Made by a program: the position numbers and the translations under genes. A stretch of 64,000 bases of DNA from Roseateles hydrophilus (GTDB lineage Bacteria > Pseudomonadota > Gammaproteobacteria > Burkholderiales > Burkholderiaceae_C), in NCBI RefSeq assembly GCF_026712245.1, contig NZ_JAPPUY010000002.1:959196-1023195 (forward strand). Direction: 5' to 3'. The first letter of the stretch is position 1, and each line of letters starts with the position of its first letter. The notes beneath the pieces were generated by a model, which worked only from the letters and a program-made list of their open reading frames with translations, had not been told where the DNA came from and made no database searches. Positions 1 through 7,520 of this stretch are shown here, in pieces.

Positions 1-212
1 ATCTGGCGGTCCATCATGACGCCGATGGCGCGCGTGACGGCCTCGATGTCGGCGTTGACGAAGTTCAGCGTCACCGGCGAGCTGGCCTTGACGGCCGGGC
101 CCTTGGTGCGGGCGCGCTGCACGCTGGCGTTGTCGGGCTGGGCGTGCGCGCTGCCGGCGGCCAGCAGCAGGGCGGCGAGGGCGGTGGCGGTGCGGTGGAG
201 ATTCATGATCAT
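1..212 (-). CDS. gspD: GspD, type II secretion secretin (N-terminal part, cut by window edge)
   Basis: Reading the minus strand from 212 gives a signal peptide (M-I-M-N-L-H-R-T then an Ala/Leu-rich core ending SAHAQ) followed by the start of a secretin N0 domain (VTLNFVNADIEAVTRAIG). GspD forms the outer-membrane channel of the type II secretion system. The gene overlaps the gspN stop as ATGA, so it is translationally coupled; a second ATG lies two codons in, at 206. Only about 70 codons are inside the window. Identification rests on the N0-like sequence plus its place as the last gene of the gsp cluster. Confidence 0.85.
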   Translation of the reverse strand, partial: MIMNLHRTATALAALLLAAGSAHAQPDNASVQRARTKGPAVKASSPVTLNFVNADIEAVTRAIGVMMDRQ

Positions 213-1078
213 CCGATCGTCAGGACAGAGCGCGCGCCTTGGCGGCGCCCGATGATGTTCAGCAGGTTGTTCAGCGCTTCCTCGCGGCCCGGCGCGGCGG
301 CGGCCTCGCCGGTGAAGCGGCTCTTGCCGCCCGGGTTGAGCGTGCCCACGCCGTTGAGCTGCAGCGCGCCCTCCAGCGTGGACAGCTGCAGCGTGCTGGA
401 GCCCGGGGTGGCGGTGTCAGCGTTCAGGTCCAGCCGGTAGCTGCCCAGCGGCGCGACCGTGGAGATGCGCGAGGACAGGTTGCTCAGCTCCAGCTGCAGG
501 CTGCCGGATTGGCGCCAGCGCCCCTGTGCCGACTCCAGCACGAACTCGCGCGCCGTGAGCCGCAGCGTACCGCCCAGTTGCAGCGTGTTCCACGGCGTGC
601 CCAGCCCAGCCAGCACGCCGGCCGGCAGGCGGGCCAGCCAGTCGGCGCGGTTCTCGAGCGCGATGCGGGTGCGGCCCAGCCCGGGCTGGATGAGGAAGCG
701 CAGCTCGCCGTTGATGCAGCAGTCCTGTCGCGCGGCGAGCTGCAGGCCCAGGCCCTGCAGGCTCATACGCCAGTGCAGGCGGCCGGGCAGCGAGGCCGCA
801 TCGCGGCTGCCGTCACCGCCGGTCAGCACCAGCACGCCCGAGCCGTTCCAGATGCTGCCGCGGGTGTCGACCACCAGCACATGGCCGGCGCTCGCCGAAG
901 CCAGCCAGCCGGCCAGCCAACTGGCGGGTGCGAACACGATGACGGCGGCCAGCAGTCCCGCCACCAGGCCGGCGATGCTCCAGCGCCGCGCCGGGTCCAT
1001 GCGTGCGGGCCGGGCAGTTGGCAGCGCGTTCGCCGTCAGGCCGGCGTCACCGCTGTGCTTGCGTTGCAACCAGGCCAT
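209..1078 (-). CDS. gspN: GspN, type II secretion system protein N
   Basis: About 289 residues. One N-terminal membrane segment around residues 25-50 is followed by a periplasmic beta-rich region with repeated L-x-L strand patterns, as in GspN. It is an accessory inner-membrane protein found in some type II systems. The ATG at 1078 overlaps the gspM TGA stop; a GTG one codon upstream (1081) is an alternative start. Its place between gspM and gspD is the main reason for the name, since GspN sequences are poorly conserved. Confidence 0.8.
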   Translation of the reverse strand: MAWLQRKHSGDAGLTANALPTARPARMDPARRWSIAGLVAGLLAAVIVFAPASWLAGWLASASAGHVLVVDTRGSIWNGSGVLVLTGGDGSRDAASLPGRLHWRMSLQGLGLQLAARQDCCINGELRFLIQPGLGRTRIALENRADWLARLPAGVLAGLGTPWNTLQLGGTLRLTAREFVLESAQGRWRQSGSLQLELSNLSSRISTVAPLGSYRLDLNADTATPGSSTLQLSTLEGALQLNGVGTLNPGGKSRFTGEAAAAPGREEALNNLLNIIGRRQGARSVLTIG

Positions 1079-1608
1079 CACGCACCCCCTCCGAGGCTGA
1101 GCACCAGCGTGCCCGAATAGCCCTTGGGGCCACGCGCCAGCTGCGCTTCGACCGGGCGTGCGCGCGCCGCGGCACGGGCTTCACCCAGCCAGGCCTGCAA
1201 GGCCGGCGGTGCGATGCCGTTGAAGGTGACGACGGCGCGGTCGCCCGTGAGGCTGAGCTTGGCCACCGGGCCCAGGTGCTCGACGGACGCGGTGAGCGCC
1301 GCCTGCGCCTGGGCGGGCGGCACGGCCGGTGCGGCCTGAAGCACGCGGGCCTCCTGGGCTTGGGCCTGCATGCGCTGCAGCTGCAGTTCCAGCTGGTCGA
1401 GCTCGGCGGGCGCCGTCTTCAGCGTGCGCAAGGCCGGTGCCAGCAGCAGCGCCCAGCCCAGCAGCAGGGCCAGCAGCACACCGGCGGTGGTCAGCGCGAA
1501 GCGCTCACGCTCGCCGAGCGCCTGCCATTGCGTCAGCGCCTGCGTGCGCAGCTGGCGCCACTGGGCCGTGAGGCTGTCGCCGCCGGCGGAGGAAGAGGGG
1601 CGTGCCAT
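1078..1608 (-). CDS. gspM: GspM, type II secretion system protein M
   Basis: 176 residues: a short cytoplasmic N-terminus (Ser/Gln-rich, ending GERERFALTT), one membrane helix around residues 41-60 (VLLALLLGWALLLAPAL), then a periplasmic ferredoxin-like region with a predicted helical start. GspM pairs with GspL in the inner-membrane platform. The start overlaps the gspL stop by ATGA, indicating coupled translation. Confidence 0.88.
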   Translation of the reverse strand: MARPSSSAGGDSLTAQWRQLRTQALTQWQALGERERFALTTAGVLLALLLGWALLLAPALRTLKTAPAELDQLELQLQRMQAQAQEARVLQAAPAVPPAQAQAALTASVEHLGPVAKLSLTGDRAVVTFNGIAPPALQAWLGEARAAARARPVEAQLARGPKGYSGTLVLSLGGGA

Positions 1609-2858
1609 CAGCGTCGTCCTTGCGCGGCGGCGCGGCTGAGGGTCAGCTTGCCGTCGCTCGCGTCCAGTTGCCAGCCGTCGCTTTGCAGCTGGCTGCGGAA
1701 GTTGTCGATCTGCGGCGGGGTCCAGCCCGGCGCCGCGAGGGTGAGCCGCCCGGGCTCGAAGGCCAGCGCGTCGGCGGGCGGGCGGTCGGCCGGCCAGGCT
1801 GTGGCGGCGGCGCCCAGCAGGGCTTCCAGGTCCGCGTCGCCGACGGCACCGGCGCCGGTGCGCAGTAGGTCCAGCTGCTTCTGCATCTGCACCGGCGCGT
1901 CCAGCACGGCGCGCACCTGCGGGAAGGCCGCGGTCAGCGTGCTGCGCTGGCTGTCACGGCGCGCACTGATCTCGCGCTGCAGATGCCAGGCGCGGTAGTT
2001 CAGGCCCAGCACTTCCACCGCGATGAGCAGCAGCAGGCCGATGCGCACCGGCTTCCACGGGTTGTGCATCAGCGTGCGCGCAAACAGACGCAGCGCCCGC
2101 ACACCGCGGGCGCGCGGCGCGAGTTCGAACTGGCGCAGGTCCCAGCCGTTGTCGATGACGGCGAGCGCGCGCTGGGCCGGGGTCTGCACGCTGACGGCAT
2201 GGCCCAGCCAGCGCTCGGCAGCCGTGGCGGCGGACGGGGTGGCCGTCCACTGCGGAGCCGGCGTGCCTTCAGTGGCGATGAGCTGGCGCGTCAGACTGCC
2301 CTGCAGCGGCAGCGTCGCCACGCCGCCGGCATGGCTCCAGCGCAGTGCCAGTTCATCGCTGCCGTGGGGCTCGAAGACATGGCCGCGCGGCACCTCGTCG
2401 GGCCAGGACAGCGGCGCGATGCGGTCGACGAAGACCTGGGCGGCGTCCAGCTCGGCCAGGTGGCTCATCAGCCAGGGCCGCGACGCGATGGCCACCCAGG
2501 CGGTGTCACCGCCGCCGCTGTCGGGCGCCAGCGCGAAGTGCAGGCTGTCGGGCTCGTCCAGCAGCGACTCCTCCAGCCGGCCTGCCAGCGCGGCGCGCAT
2601 CTGGCGGCCGGCGTGTGGAAGTGCCAGCTGGCGCCAGCTGACGTCGGACTCGGCGACCACGGCGATGACCGTGCCGGCCGCCGGCAGCGCGGTGGCCGCC
2701 GAGCGGCCCTCGCGGTCGATCTGGCGGCCGTCGGCCGTCAGTGCCCAGTCGTACTCGCGGGCCGTGCCGGCGCGGGCCATGTCGGACGCGGCAGGCGTGG
2801 CCCGTTCCGCCGCGCGCAGGCGGTTTCTGGGGGGCAGGAATAGCAGCAGGGTGCTCAT
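1608..2858 (-). CDS. gspL: GspL, type II secretion inner-membrane platform protein
   Basis: 416 residues. The first roughly 250 form the cytoplasmic actin-like domain that in this family recruits the ATPase GspE; a transmembrane helix follows (IGLLLLIAVEVLGLNYRAW), then a short coiled region (LQREISARRDSQ) and a periplasmic domain that dimerises with GspM. Length and layout fit the family. A 68-base gap, larger than elsewhere in this cluster, separates it from gspK, and no gene is visible in that gap. Confidence 0.88.
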   Translation of the reverse strand: MSTLLLFLPPRNRLRAAERATPAASDMARAGTAREYDWALTADGRQIDREGRSAATALPAAGTVIAVVAESDVSWRQLALPHAGRQMRAALAGRLEESLLDEPDSLHFALAPDSGGGDTAWVAIASRPWLMSHLAELDAAQVFVDRIAPLSWPDEVPRGHVFEPHGSDELALRWSHAGGVATLPLQGSLTRQLIATEGTPAPQWTATPSAATAAERWLGHAVSVQTPAQRALAVIDNGWDLRQFELAPRARGVRALRLFARTLMHNPWKPVRIGLLLLIAVEVLGLNYRAWHLQREISARRDSQRSTLTAAFPQVRAVLDAPVQMQKQLDLLRTGAGAVGDADLEALLGAAATAWPADRPPADALAFEPGRLTLAAPGWTPPQIDNFRSQLQSDGWQLDASDGKLTLSRAAAQGRR

Positions 2859-2926
2859 GGGGGCAGGCAGGCGCGGCGCATTCTAGGAGGGGGCTGTGAC
2901 GGGTCTGGCCAGGGCGGTGCGAGCAC

Positions 2927-3895
2927 TCAGCGGTCCAGCAGTTGGCTGACCCGTTCGCGGGCCAGCACGGTGGTGGTCTTGCCCTGGCGCTCGACGAGCG
3001 AGCGCTGTTCGAGCTGGCGCTCGTCCAGCCGCAGCCGGCCCGTCACGATGAAGTAGGACGAATTGACCGACGCGCGGTCGGCGGCGATCTGCACATTGCC
3101 CGACAGCAGGGCGGCGGCATCGGTGATTGCCTTGAAGGCCTGGCCCTTGCGGGCCTGCACCAGGCGCTCGGCGGAGGCCAGGTCGATGTTGAGCAGCGCG
3201 GCGATGACCTCACGCGGCGCGGTATTCAGGTTGACCGGCGTGGCCTTGGGCAGCAGCACCACGTAGGGCTGCAGGCGCCGCACGGTGTCGGTGTCCAGCC
3301 CCAGCCAGGTGAGCTGGTCCAGGCCGGCAGGCTGCAGCGGGCCGCTGCTGGCGATGCTGGTGGGCGCGCTCGCGCCGCTGGCCGGCGCAGGGTAGGCGGC
3401 GCGCAGGCCGTCGATGATGAGCGCCGCCGTGCCTGGCGGTGCGCCCACCTGGCTGCACAGCTGGTTGAGCACCAGGGCCTCGGCCGCCGGCACCTGCGGC
3501 CCTGGCAGCAGCGCGCGCAGGTTGTAGCGGCTTTGTGCGTCTTCGATGTAGCCGGACAGGAAGGCCTCGGGGCCGTCGTCGCTGGCGGTGGACTTGTCGG
3601 CCGCGAGGAAGGTGGACAGGCGGGACTCGGCCAGCGGCGTGGCCCAGAAGTCGTTGAGCTCGTCGACGCTGGGCGAGTCGCTCTTGAGGATGAGCCTCGC
3701 CCAGTCCAGCGCGCCCTGCAGCACCCACACGCTCTGCGCCCGGGCGCGGTCGGCGGCCTCCACCTGCACCGCGCGGTACTGCTGCCACACCATGCCGGCG
3801 GCCAGGCTGGCGATCAGCGTGACGATGATCATGGCCGTCAGCAGCGCGGTGCCGGCCTGCGCCCGGCGCGGTGACAGCCGTGCGGTGGCCTTCAT
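2927..3895 (-). CDS. gspK: GspK, pseudopilus tip minor pseudopilin
   Basis: 322 residues, much longer than the other pseudopilins, as expected for GspK. The prepilin-type leader is MKATARLSPRRAQAG followed by a hydrophobic helix starting TALLTAMIIV. Position +5 after the cleavage glycine is Thr, not Glu; lack of Glu5 is normal for GspK, which caps the pseudopilus tip with GspI and GspJ. The large globular domain includes a helix-hairpin-helix-like segment (VNLNTAPREVIAALL). The start overlaps the gspJ stop by four bases. Confidence 0.92.
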   Translation of the reverse strand: MKATARLSPRRAQAGTALLTAMIIVTLIASLAAGMVWQQYRAVQVEAADRARAQSVWVLQGALDWARLILKSDSPSVDELNDFWATPLAESRLSTFLAADKSTASDDGPEAFLSGYIEDAQSRYNLRALLPGPQVPAAEALVLNQLCSQVGAPPGTAALIIDGLRAAYPAPASGASAPTSIASSGPLQPAGLDQLTWLGLDTDTVRRLQPYVVLLPKATPVNLNTAPREVIAALLNIDLASAERLVQARKGQAFKAITDAAALLSGNVQIAADRASVNSSYFIVTGRLRLDERQLEQRSLVERQGKTTTVLARERVSQLLDR

Positions 3896-4527
3896 CGGAC
3901 GGTCACCTCCAGCTCGCGCGTGAGCGTGCCGTTGAGGCCGCTGCCTTCGGCGAACTGCATCGCGATGCGCAGGCCCGACGGCGGTTGCGTGGTCGCGTTC
4001 GGATTGGCGGGGCCCACGCTGGCCGTGTTGCCGGTGGACTGGCAGTTGGCCCAGGCGTTAGTCCAGAAACAGGCGAACTGCCAGCCGGCCACGCCGTCGA
4101 AGGCGCGCAGCGCCGGGTTGCGCTGGGCCAGTTGCTGGATGCCGCTGTCGCGCTGGGCCTGGAGGTCCTGCACCGTGCGCACGGCGGGGCTCTCCCAGCG
4201 CCAAAGGCTGCCCTCGCGCAGGCTCCACACCACGACCTGCAGGCCGCCGGGGGACTGGCGCGTCAGCACGAGGTTGCCGCCGTCGAAGGCCAGTGGCGGG
4301 ATGCTGCTATGGCTGTCCTGAACGGCGCGCAGATCCACGTCCCACTGCGCCATGACAGTCTGCAGCCGCGCGGTCTGCGACAGGCGGGCCTGGGCGATCT
4401 CGCGGCTCTTGACGAGGGCGTCGATGCCGCGCCAGGCCATGGCCGCCATCGTGGCCATGACCACCAGCGCCACCAGCACTTCCACCAGCGTGAAGCCGCC
4501 CGCGCGGCGTGAGCGCGCCGCGTGCAT
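3892..4527 (-). CDS. gspJ: GspJ, minor pseudopilin
   Basis: 211 residues from the ATG at 4527, which overlaps the gspI stop as ATGA. An open frame continues upstream to 4746, but that part is inside gspI and lacks pilin features. The leader MHAARSRRAGG precedes the pilin helix FTLVEVLVALVVMATMAAMA, with Glu at +5. The rest is the globular domain of a tip-complex pseudopilin that works with GspI and GspK. Confidence 0.93.
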   Translation of the reverse strand: MHAARSRRAGGFTLVEVLVALVVMATMAAMAWRGIDALVKSREIAQARLSQTARLQTVMAQWDVDLRAVQDSHSSIPPLAFDGGNLVLTRQSPGGLQVVVWSLREGSLWRWESPAVRTVQDLQAQRDSGIQQLAQRNPALRAFDGVAGWQFACFWTNAWANCQSTGNTASVGPANPNATTQPPSGLRIAMQFAEGSGLNGTLTRELEVTVR

Positions 4528-4892
4528 CAGATGCGCCCCACGATGGTGGTCAGCGTCAGCATGGGCAGGCCTTCGTCGTTCTGGACGGCTGCGTCCACGC
4601 GTCGGAAGTCCGGGTTGGGCGTGGTGCTGACCCTGAGCTTGCCGGTGTAGCTGCGGCCCAGCTGCTCGCAGCTGAATGGCGCTTCGCCGACGCTGGGGAA
4701 CTGCTGGTTCAGCCGCAAGTCCGTCAACGCGTTCTCGGCACACCATTGCGCGGCGCTGACCTGGGCCAGCCGGTCCGCGTTGTTGGCCAGCGCGCCGGCC
4801 GCCTTGATGCCTGCGCCGAGCGCAATGGCCACGATGACCAGTGCCACCAGCACCTCGATGAGTGTGAAACCGCGTTGCGCCGTGGTGCTCAT
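4527..4892 (-). CDS. gspI: GspI, minor pseudopilin
   Basis: 121 residues, typical length. Leader MSTTAQRG then FTLIEVLVALVIVAIALGAG with Glu5, a substrate for the prepilin peptidase. The C-terminal part is the small beta-rich GspI domain. It overlaps both neighbours by four bases, so gspH-I-J are translationally coupled. It forms the tip complex with GspJ and GspK. Confidence 0.93.
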   Translation of the reverse strand: MSTTAQRGFTLIEVLVALVIVAIALGAGIKAAGALANNADRLAQVSAAQWCAENALTDLRLNQQFPSVGEAPFSCEQLGRSYTGKLRVSTTPNPDFRRVDAAVQNDEGLPMLTLTTIVGRI

Positions 4893-5407
4893 GGGGTCAC
4901 GACGTCAAACGCCGACAGGCCGTCGGTGCCCAGCGTGAGCTGTTGGCTGCCCAGTTGCAGGCGCAGGCGCTGGGCCGGGATGATGGGCTCCGGCCCCAGC
5001 ACCAGCGCCGGGTTGGCGGCATTGGCGTTGGCGATGGTCACGGCGACCGGCTCGCCCAGCCAACGCGAGGGCAGCTGGATGGTGCGGGGCAGGCCCTCGA
5101 ACTGGAAGTGCTCACCCGTCTTGCGTGACTGGGGCAGCCAGCGCACGGCCAGCCCCGAGGCGCGGCTCTCGGCACGCGCCGTCTCCAGCAGGGCCGCCAG
5201 GCGTTGGGCTTCGCGTTGCAGCTGCAGCTCGGTCGGGTCGCGCAAGGCCAGCGAGATCGTGGCAGCCGCAATCGCCACCAGCGCGACGACGACCAGCAGC
5301 TCGATCAGCGTGAAGCCTGCTGCCCGGCCCGCGTCACTGCCAGGAGCCGATGTCTGCGTCACGGCCCTCGCCGCCAGCGCGACCGTCGGCGCCGAAGCTG
5401 TAGACAT
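4889..5407 (-). CDS. gspH: GspH, minor pseudopilin (start uncertain)
   Basis: Contains a pilin helix AGFTLIELLVVVALVAIAA preceded by an unusually long leader, then a GspH/FimT-like globular domain. The ATG at 5407 gives a leader of roughly 30 residues and overlaps gspG by 74 bases. A GTG at 5362 (V-T-Q-T-S-A-P-G) would give a more usual leader and only a 29-base overlap, and may be the true start. GspH links the pseudopilus body to its tip complex. Confidence 0.85.
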   Translation of the reverse strand: MSTASAPTVALAARAVTQTSAPGSDAGRAAGFTLIELLVVVALVAIAAATISLALRDPTELQLQREAQRLAALLETARAESRASGLAVRWLPQSRKTGEHFQFEGLPRTIQLPSRWLGEPVAVTIANANAANPALVLGPEPIIPAQRLRLQLGSQQLTLGTDGLSAFDVVTP

Positions 5408-5762
5408 CGACCTCACCCTTCACGCCGGGGTTGGCGTACTGGTAGGGCTGGCCCCAGGGGTCGTTGGGCAGCTTCTCGAGGTAGTTCTTCCAGTTGGGCG
5501 GCGGCGTGCCGGCCGTGGGCTTGCGCACCAGGGCGTCCAGGCCTTGCTCGGCGCTGGGGTAGCGCTGGTTGTCGAGCTTGTAGAGCTTGAGCGCCTGCAT
5601 CAGGTTGTTGACGTCGGTGCGGGCGGCGGTGATGCGCGCGTCTTCGGCGCGGTCCAGCACGTTGGGCACGACCAGCGCGGCCAGCACGCCGATGATGACG
5701 AGCACCACCAGCAGTTCGATCAGCGTAAAGCCGCGGGCGATGGAGGAACGCAGGGCAGGCAT
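5334..5762 (-). CDS. gspG: GspG, major pseudopilin
   Basis: 142 residues from the ATG at 5762 (MPALRSSIARG, then FTLIELLVVLVIIGVLAALV with Glu5). Upstream in-frame codons to 5831 run into the divergent gspC and are not needed. The C-terminal half has GspG hallmarks: NNLMQALKLYKLDNQRYP, a proline-rich loop and NDPWGQPYQY, followed by an aspartate-rich calcium-site-like end (FGADGRAGGEGRDADIGSW). It forms the pseudopilus shaft. It is first in the minus-strand gsp operon and diverges from gspC across about 50 bases. Confidence 0.96.
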   Translation of the reverse strand: MPALRSSIARGFTLIELLVVLVIIGVLAALVVPNVLDRAEDARITAARTDVNNLMQALKLYKLDNQRYPSAEQGLDALVRKPTAGTPPPNWKNYLEKLPNDPWGQPYQYANPGVKGEVDVYSFGADGRAGGEGRDADIGSWQ

Positions 5763-5814
5763 GGACAAGGTCTGGGGCAATGAAACGGCAGGAATCAGAC
5801 CATCATAATGGGCC

Positions 5815-6408
5815 ATGGTTGCTCGATTCATGGCGTTTCTGGTGTGGCTGGTGCTCGGCCTGTCGGTGGGTTACTGGCTGTTGCAAGCGGCGGCCCGGCC
5901 GCTGCCGATGCCGGCCTCCGTGCTGCCCGCGGGTGAGTCCCGCGCGGCGCAGGCTGACCTGAGCCGGCTGCTCGGCACCGTGGCGCCCGAGGCCGTGCAG
6001 GAGCCCGAGCAGGTCCAGTCCTCCCGCCTGCGGTTGTTGGGCGTCGTCGCCCCCCGCAACGCGCGCGCCGCGGAGGCGGGCGAGGGTGTGGCCCTGATCG
6101 AGGTGGATGGCGTCGCCCGCACGGTGCGCGTCGGCGCGGTGGTGGACGGCGAGTTGCGCCTGCTGCGCGTGGGCGCCCGCAGCGCGAGTCTCGGCCGGCT
6201 GGGCCAGTCACCTCAACAGGTGCTGGAGATCAGCCCGCCCGCAGCGCCTGCCACGGGCTCGCTGATGGCGGCCACGCCGTCGCCAGTGGTGCTAGGAGGC
6301 AATCCGCCGGGAGCCATGCCGCAGCAAATGCCGCCGCCGGCAGGTGCACAACCGCAGTATGGGCTGCCGCTGGCCGCATCCGTGCCGGGCGGTCAGCCGC
6401 TGCGCTGA
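5815..6408 (+). CDS. gspC: GspC, type II secretion inner-membrane protein
   Basis: 197 residues. One N-terminal membrane helix (residues about 5-25) is followed by a homology region with the typical pattern SRLRLLGVVAPRNARA...ALIEVDGVARTVRVGA, which contacts the secretin in characterised systems. The tail is Pro/Ala/Gln-rich and no PDZ or coiled-coil end is evident. Transcribed away from gspG, it probably shares a bidirectional promoter in 5763-5814. Confidence 0.88.
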   Translation: MVARFMAFLVWLVLGLSVGYWLLQAAARPLPMPASVLPAGESRAAQADLSRLLGTVAPEAVQEPEQVQSSRLRLLGVVAPRNARAAEAGEGVALIEVDGVARTVRVGAVVDGELRLLRVGARSASLGRLGQSPQQVLEISPPAAPATGSLMAATPSPVVLGGNPPGAMPQQMPPPAGAQPQYGLPLAASVPGGQPLR

Positions 6409-6412
6409 GCCC

Positions 6413-7486
6413 TCAGGCGCCCAGCGTGGGCACCTGGGCGCCCGCTTCGGGGCGCATGGACAACCGGGCCTCAGCCACCTCGTGCAGGTCGGTCAGCAGG
6501 GCTGCCGCAGAGCGGATCATGGGCCAGGCGAGTGCCGCGCCGGTGCCGTCGGCACTGTCCATGCCGAGCTCCAGCAGCGCCGACGCGTGGAACAGCGCCA
6601 GCGCTTCATCCAGCCCGCGGTGCACGTGGCTGCGGCAGAACACGGCGTAGTCGGTCACCGGCGCGCAGATCAGCGAGGCCAGCTTGAGCGCGGCGCAGGC
6701 AGCGATGCCGTCGACGATGATGAGGCTGCGCTTGCTGGCAGCCACCAGCATGGCGCCGACCATCACCGCCAGCTCATGCCCCCCGAAGGCGGCCAGCAGG
6801 TCCATTGGATCCTTGGCATCGCGGTGGCGGGCCTGGGCGCCGTGCAGCACGTCCAGCAGGTGAACGAGGTCGTCCTGGCGCATGGTGGGGCCGGACACGA
6901 CGAAGTCCCGCACCGGTAGATCGGCCAGCCGCGACAGCACCAGCGCCGCGCATTCCGCCGAGCCCTGGCCCATGGATGCGCAGGCCAGCACGTTGCCGGG
7001 CAGGTTGTCGGCGATCTCCATACCCACGCGCACGCCGGCATGGGCCTGCTCCAGGCTCATGGCTGGCGCCGTGCGCGCATTGCGCGTGCCGTGCGCGACC
7101 TTGCGGGCCAGCAGGCGGGCATGCGGCGGCAGGTTGTCGGCGACGCCGCAGTCCACCACGGTCAGGTGCAGGCCCTGCAGCCGCGCGAACACGGAGACGG
7201 GCAGTTGGGCGTGCAGCGCCATCTGCACCTGGTCTTTGGTGGCGCGGCCCCATTGGGCACCCACGCCATCGACGACGATGCCGTGATCCGCGGCGAACAG
7301 CGCCAGCACGGGATCGCGGAAGCGCGGCGTCAGGCTGTTCTGCACAAGGCCCAGGCGCACGGCCAGGGGTTCCAGTTCGCCGAGGCCGCCGGCAATGGCC
7401 GACCGCCGGTCGACGCGGTCGCGCAGGGCTTTCTCCAGTTCAGGATTGGCGGTAGGTGAAATCAGCGACTGTTGGGCGACGGTCAT
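6413..7486 (-). CDS. CobT-like phosphoribosyltransferase with altered catalytic motifs
   Basis: 357 residues from the ATG at 7486 (MTVAQQSLIS), 34 bases after ilvA on the same strand. The fold signature of nicotinate-nucleotide:dimethylbenzimidazole phosphoribosyltransferase is clear: FAADHGIVVDGVGAQ, LTVVDCGVADNL, FGGHELAVMVGAML, IIVDGIAACAA and LLELGMDSADGTGAAL. However, the family motif G-E-M-G-I-G-N-T is here A-S-M-G-Q-G-S-A (residues 170-177), and G-E-G-T-G is A-D-G-T-G (312-316). In Salmonella CobT these two glutamates (E174, E317) are catalytically important. No other cobalamin gene is nearby. It may use another base, be regulatory, or be inactive; a standard CobT call should be treated with caution. 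Confidence 0.75.
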   Translation of the reverse strand: MTVAQQSLISPTANPELEKALRDRVDRRSAIAGGLGELEPLAVRLGLVQNSLTPRFRDPVLALFAADHGIVVDGVGAQWGRATKDQVQMALHAQLPVSVFARLQGLHLTVVDCGVADNLPPHARLLARKVAHGTRNARTAPAMSLEQAHAGVRVGMEIADNLPGNVLACASMGQGSAECAALVLSRLADLPVRDFVVSGPTMRQDDLVHLLDVLHGAQARHRDAKDPMDLLAAFGGHELAVMVGAMLVAASKRSLIIVDGIAACAALKLASLICAPVTDYAVFCRSHVHRGLDEALALFHASALLELGMDSADGTGAALAWPMIRSAAALLTDLHEVAEARLSMRPEAGAQVPTLGA

Positions 7487-7520
7487 GGCACAAGTGGCAC
7501 GCAAGTGCCTGGATTTCAAC

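Noticed and set aside
239..1120. 293-residue open frame opposite gspN
   Set aside because: Composition (Arg, Gln, Ala, His) and lack of any motif mark it as a mirror of the gsp operon frame.
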